Below, piece by piece: positions 5,138-6,224 of a DNA stretch of 6,224 nucleotides (positions are counted from its first letter, which is position 1; every line of letters begins with the position of its first letter). The position numbers were made by a program, and so were the translations under genes. The notes below the pieces were generated by a model, which saw only the letters and a program-made list of their open reading frames with translations, was not told where the DNA came from and ran no database searches. Origin of the DNA: Thermaceae bacterium (GTDB lineage: Bacteria > Deinococcota > Deinococci > Deinococcales > Marinithermaceae); the NCBI GenBank assembly GCA_027023115.1, contig JALVWZ010000407.1, forward strand, positions 1 through 6,224, read 5' to 3'.

Positions 5138-5737
5138 GTGTACATCGCCATCGAAGGACCCATCGGGGTCGGAAAGACAACGTTAGCCCGTCACCTCGCC
5201 ACCGCTTTGGAGGGCGAGGCGCTTTTCGAGGTGGTGGAAGAAAACCCTTTCCTGCCGCTGTTTTACGAAGACCCGGACCATTACGCCTTCAAGGTGCAGG
5301 TCTTCTTCCTGCTTTCGCGTTACAAGCAGCTGGCGCAGCTGGCCCAGCCGGGCCTCTTCGAAAGCGCCCTCGTCGCCGACTACCTCTTCGACAAAGACTT
5401 CATCTTCGCTTCGCTCAACCTGGAAGGCCACGAGTGGGAGCTCTACCAGGACCTTTACCAGAACCTGGCCCCGCGCATTCCCACCCCCGACCTGACCATC
5501 TACCTGCGCGCTCCGCTGGAGGTTTTGCTCGAGCGCATCCGCCGCCGCGGACGCAGCTTTGAGCGCGACATGGACCCCGCCTACCTGGAGCGCCTCAGCC
5601 AGGCCTACGACCGCCACTTCGCTTCTTATCGCGGCCGCCTTTGGATCTTCGACAACAGCGACGTCAACTACGCCGACGACCCGGCGGCGGCGCACTGGGT
5701 GACGCGGCAGGTGCTGGCCCGCGCCAGCGTAGACTAG
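5138..5737 (+). CDS. dgk: Deoxynucleoside kinase, deoxyguanosine kinase-like
   Basis: This cytoplasmic 199-residue enzyme should transfer a phosphate from ATP to the 5'-OH of a deoxynucleoside, the first step of dNTP salvage. The P-loop is GPIGVGKT (7-14). EVVEENPFL (31-39) provides the catalytic Glu region and substrate pocket. VADYLFDKDFIFA (79-91) has Asp81-Tyr82 where dCK-type enzymes have E/D-R-S/T. The LID arginines are in RRRGRSFER (135-143). The ADY...K...IFA pattern resembles B. subtilis deoxyguanosine kinase, so dG is the best substrate guess, unproven. Length is normal for the family. It starts at GTG 5138 with GGGAG seven bases upstream (5126-5130), a clear Shine-Dalgarno, unlike the lead genes here. 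It sits 15 bp after the protease and 8 bp before its paralogue, which suggests one transcript. Confidence 0.9.
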   Translation: MYIAIEGPIGVGKTTLARHLATALEGEALFEVVEENPFLPLFYEDPDHYAFKVQVFFLLSRYKQLAQLAQPGLFESALVADYLFDKDFIFASLNLEGHEWELYQDLYQNLAPRIPTPDLTIYLRAPLEVLLERIRRRGRSFERDMDPAYLERLSQAYDRHFASYRGRLWIFDNSDVNYADDPAAAHWVTRQVLARASVD

Positions 5738-5745
5738 GGCTAGCT

Positions 5746-6224
5746 ATGTACATCGCCATCGCCGGCAACATTGGTTCGGGCAAGTCCACCCTGACGGGTC
5801 TTCTGGCCGAGCGTTACCGCCTGCATCCGGTTTACGAGGCGGTCGAGGAGAACCCCTACCTGGCCGACTTCTACCAGGACATGAAGAGCTGGGCCTTCCA
5901 CTCCCAGGTGTTCTTCCTGGCCAAGCGGCTCGATCAGCACCTGAGCGAGATAAACCGGCGGGCGCGCATAGTCCAGGACCGCACCGTCTTCGAAGACGCC
6001 CACGTCTTCGCCCGCAACCTCTACCAGGCGGGCTACTTTTGCGAGCGCGACTGGAGCACTTATAACGCCCTCTTCGAAGGGGTGGCGCGGGCCCTGCGGC
6101 GGCCCGACCTGCTGATCTACATCCACGCCGGCGTCGCCACCCTGAAAGCGCGCATAGCCAAGCGCGGCCGCGCTTACGAGCGCTCCATCCCCGAGAGTTA
6201 CCTGGCGGCCCTCAACCAGCTCTA
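5746..6224 (+). CDS. Deoxynucleoside kinase, deoxyadenosine/deoxycytidine kinase-like, 3' truncated by window edge
   Basis: This is the second deoxynucleoside kinase; 159 complete codons are visible and probably 40-60 are missing at the right edge. The P-loop is GNIGSGKS (7-14), EAVEENPYL (31-39) matches its neighbour, and IVQDRTVFEDAHVFA (75-89) holds the D-R-T version of the E/D-R-S motif typical of dCK/dAK enzymes. The LID arginines are in KRGRAYERS (139-147). A pair of adjacent kinases, one with the DRS/T and one with the ADY motif, matches the dck/dgk pair of B. subtilis. The substrate is therefore probably dA and/or dC, by inference. The ATG at 5746 has AGGG six bases upstream (5736-5739), overlapping the previous stop region. 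Its first 15 matching bases repeat those of the paralogue, consistent with tandem duplication. Confidence 0.9.
   Translation, partial: MYIAIAGNIGSGKSTLTGLLAERYRLHPVYEAVEENPYLADFYQDMKSWAFHSQVFFLAKRLDQHLSEINRRARIVQDRTVFEDAHVFARNLYQAGYFCERDWSTYNALFEGVARALRRPDLLIYIHAGVATLKARIAKRGRAYERSIPESYLAALNQL

Noticed and set aside
5183..6126. Minus-strand open frames opposite the two kinases
   Set aside because: Both are Val/Glu/Gln-rich complements of well-supported kinase genes, with no ribosome site or domain.

Overview
The window reads as ordinary, GC-rich chromosomal DNA from a member of the Deinococcota, most likely the Thermaceae (Thermus, Meiothermus, Oceanithermus or Marinithermus-like). This rests on three things. 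The PrmA sequence recalls the Thermus protein closely (GLAFGTGHHETT, VANLYAELHAELAP). Codon use is strongly GC-rich. Several lead genes have a TANNNT -10 box placed directly before the start codon, as in the leaderless transcripts common in this phylum. The genus is not resolved from sequence alone.

Layout. (1) Positions 1-94 hold the last 30 codons of a plus-strand membrane protein, probably an AEC-family (auxin efflux carrier / malate permease-like) transporter. (2) Its 3' end overlaps by 53 bp the 3' end of a convergent minus-strand gene for a small predicted lipoprotein (42-440). (3) Upstream of that, still on the minus strand, lie rsmE (485-1186) and prmA (1183-1941). They are joined by a 4-base GTGA start/stop overlap and encode two enzymes that methylate ribosome components. 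(4) A 241-bp divergent intergenic region (1942-2182) separates prmA from argS. It carries a promoter at each edge, a four-tract G-quadruplex motif, a short tandem repeat, two hairpins and a tiny Arg-rich ORF of doubtful reality. (5) argS (2183-4003, plus strand) encodes arginyl-tRNA synthetase. (6) After 45 bp comes a secreted trypsin-like serine protease with one PDZ domain (4049-5122, HtrA/Deg type). (7) Two adjacent, paralogous deoxynucleoside kinase genes follow (5138-5737, and 5746 to the window edge). They probably share a transcript with the protease.

Functional picture. The left and centre serve translation: L11 and 16S rRNA methylation, and tRNA-Arg charging. The right end couples an envelope quality-control protease with deoxynucleoside salvage; the kinase pair resembles the adjacent dck/dgk pair of Bacillus subtilis. 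I see no mobile element, CRISPR array, rRNA or tRNA gene, defence system or prophage. No clearly novel system is evident. The points worth a second look are regulatory (leaderless promoters, the G-quadruplex motif in the prmA promoter, inverted repeats) and contextual (the overlapping convergent genes, and the protease joined to the kinase pair).
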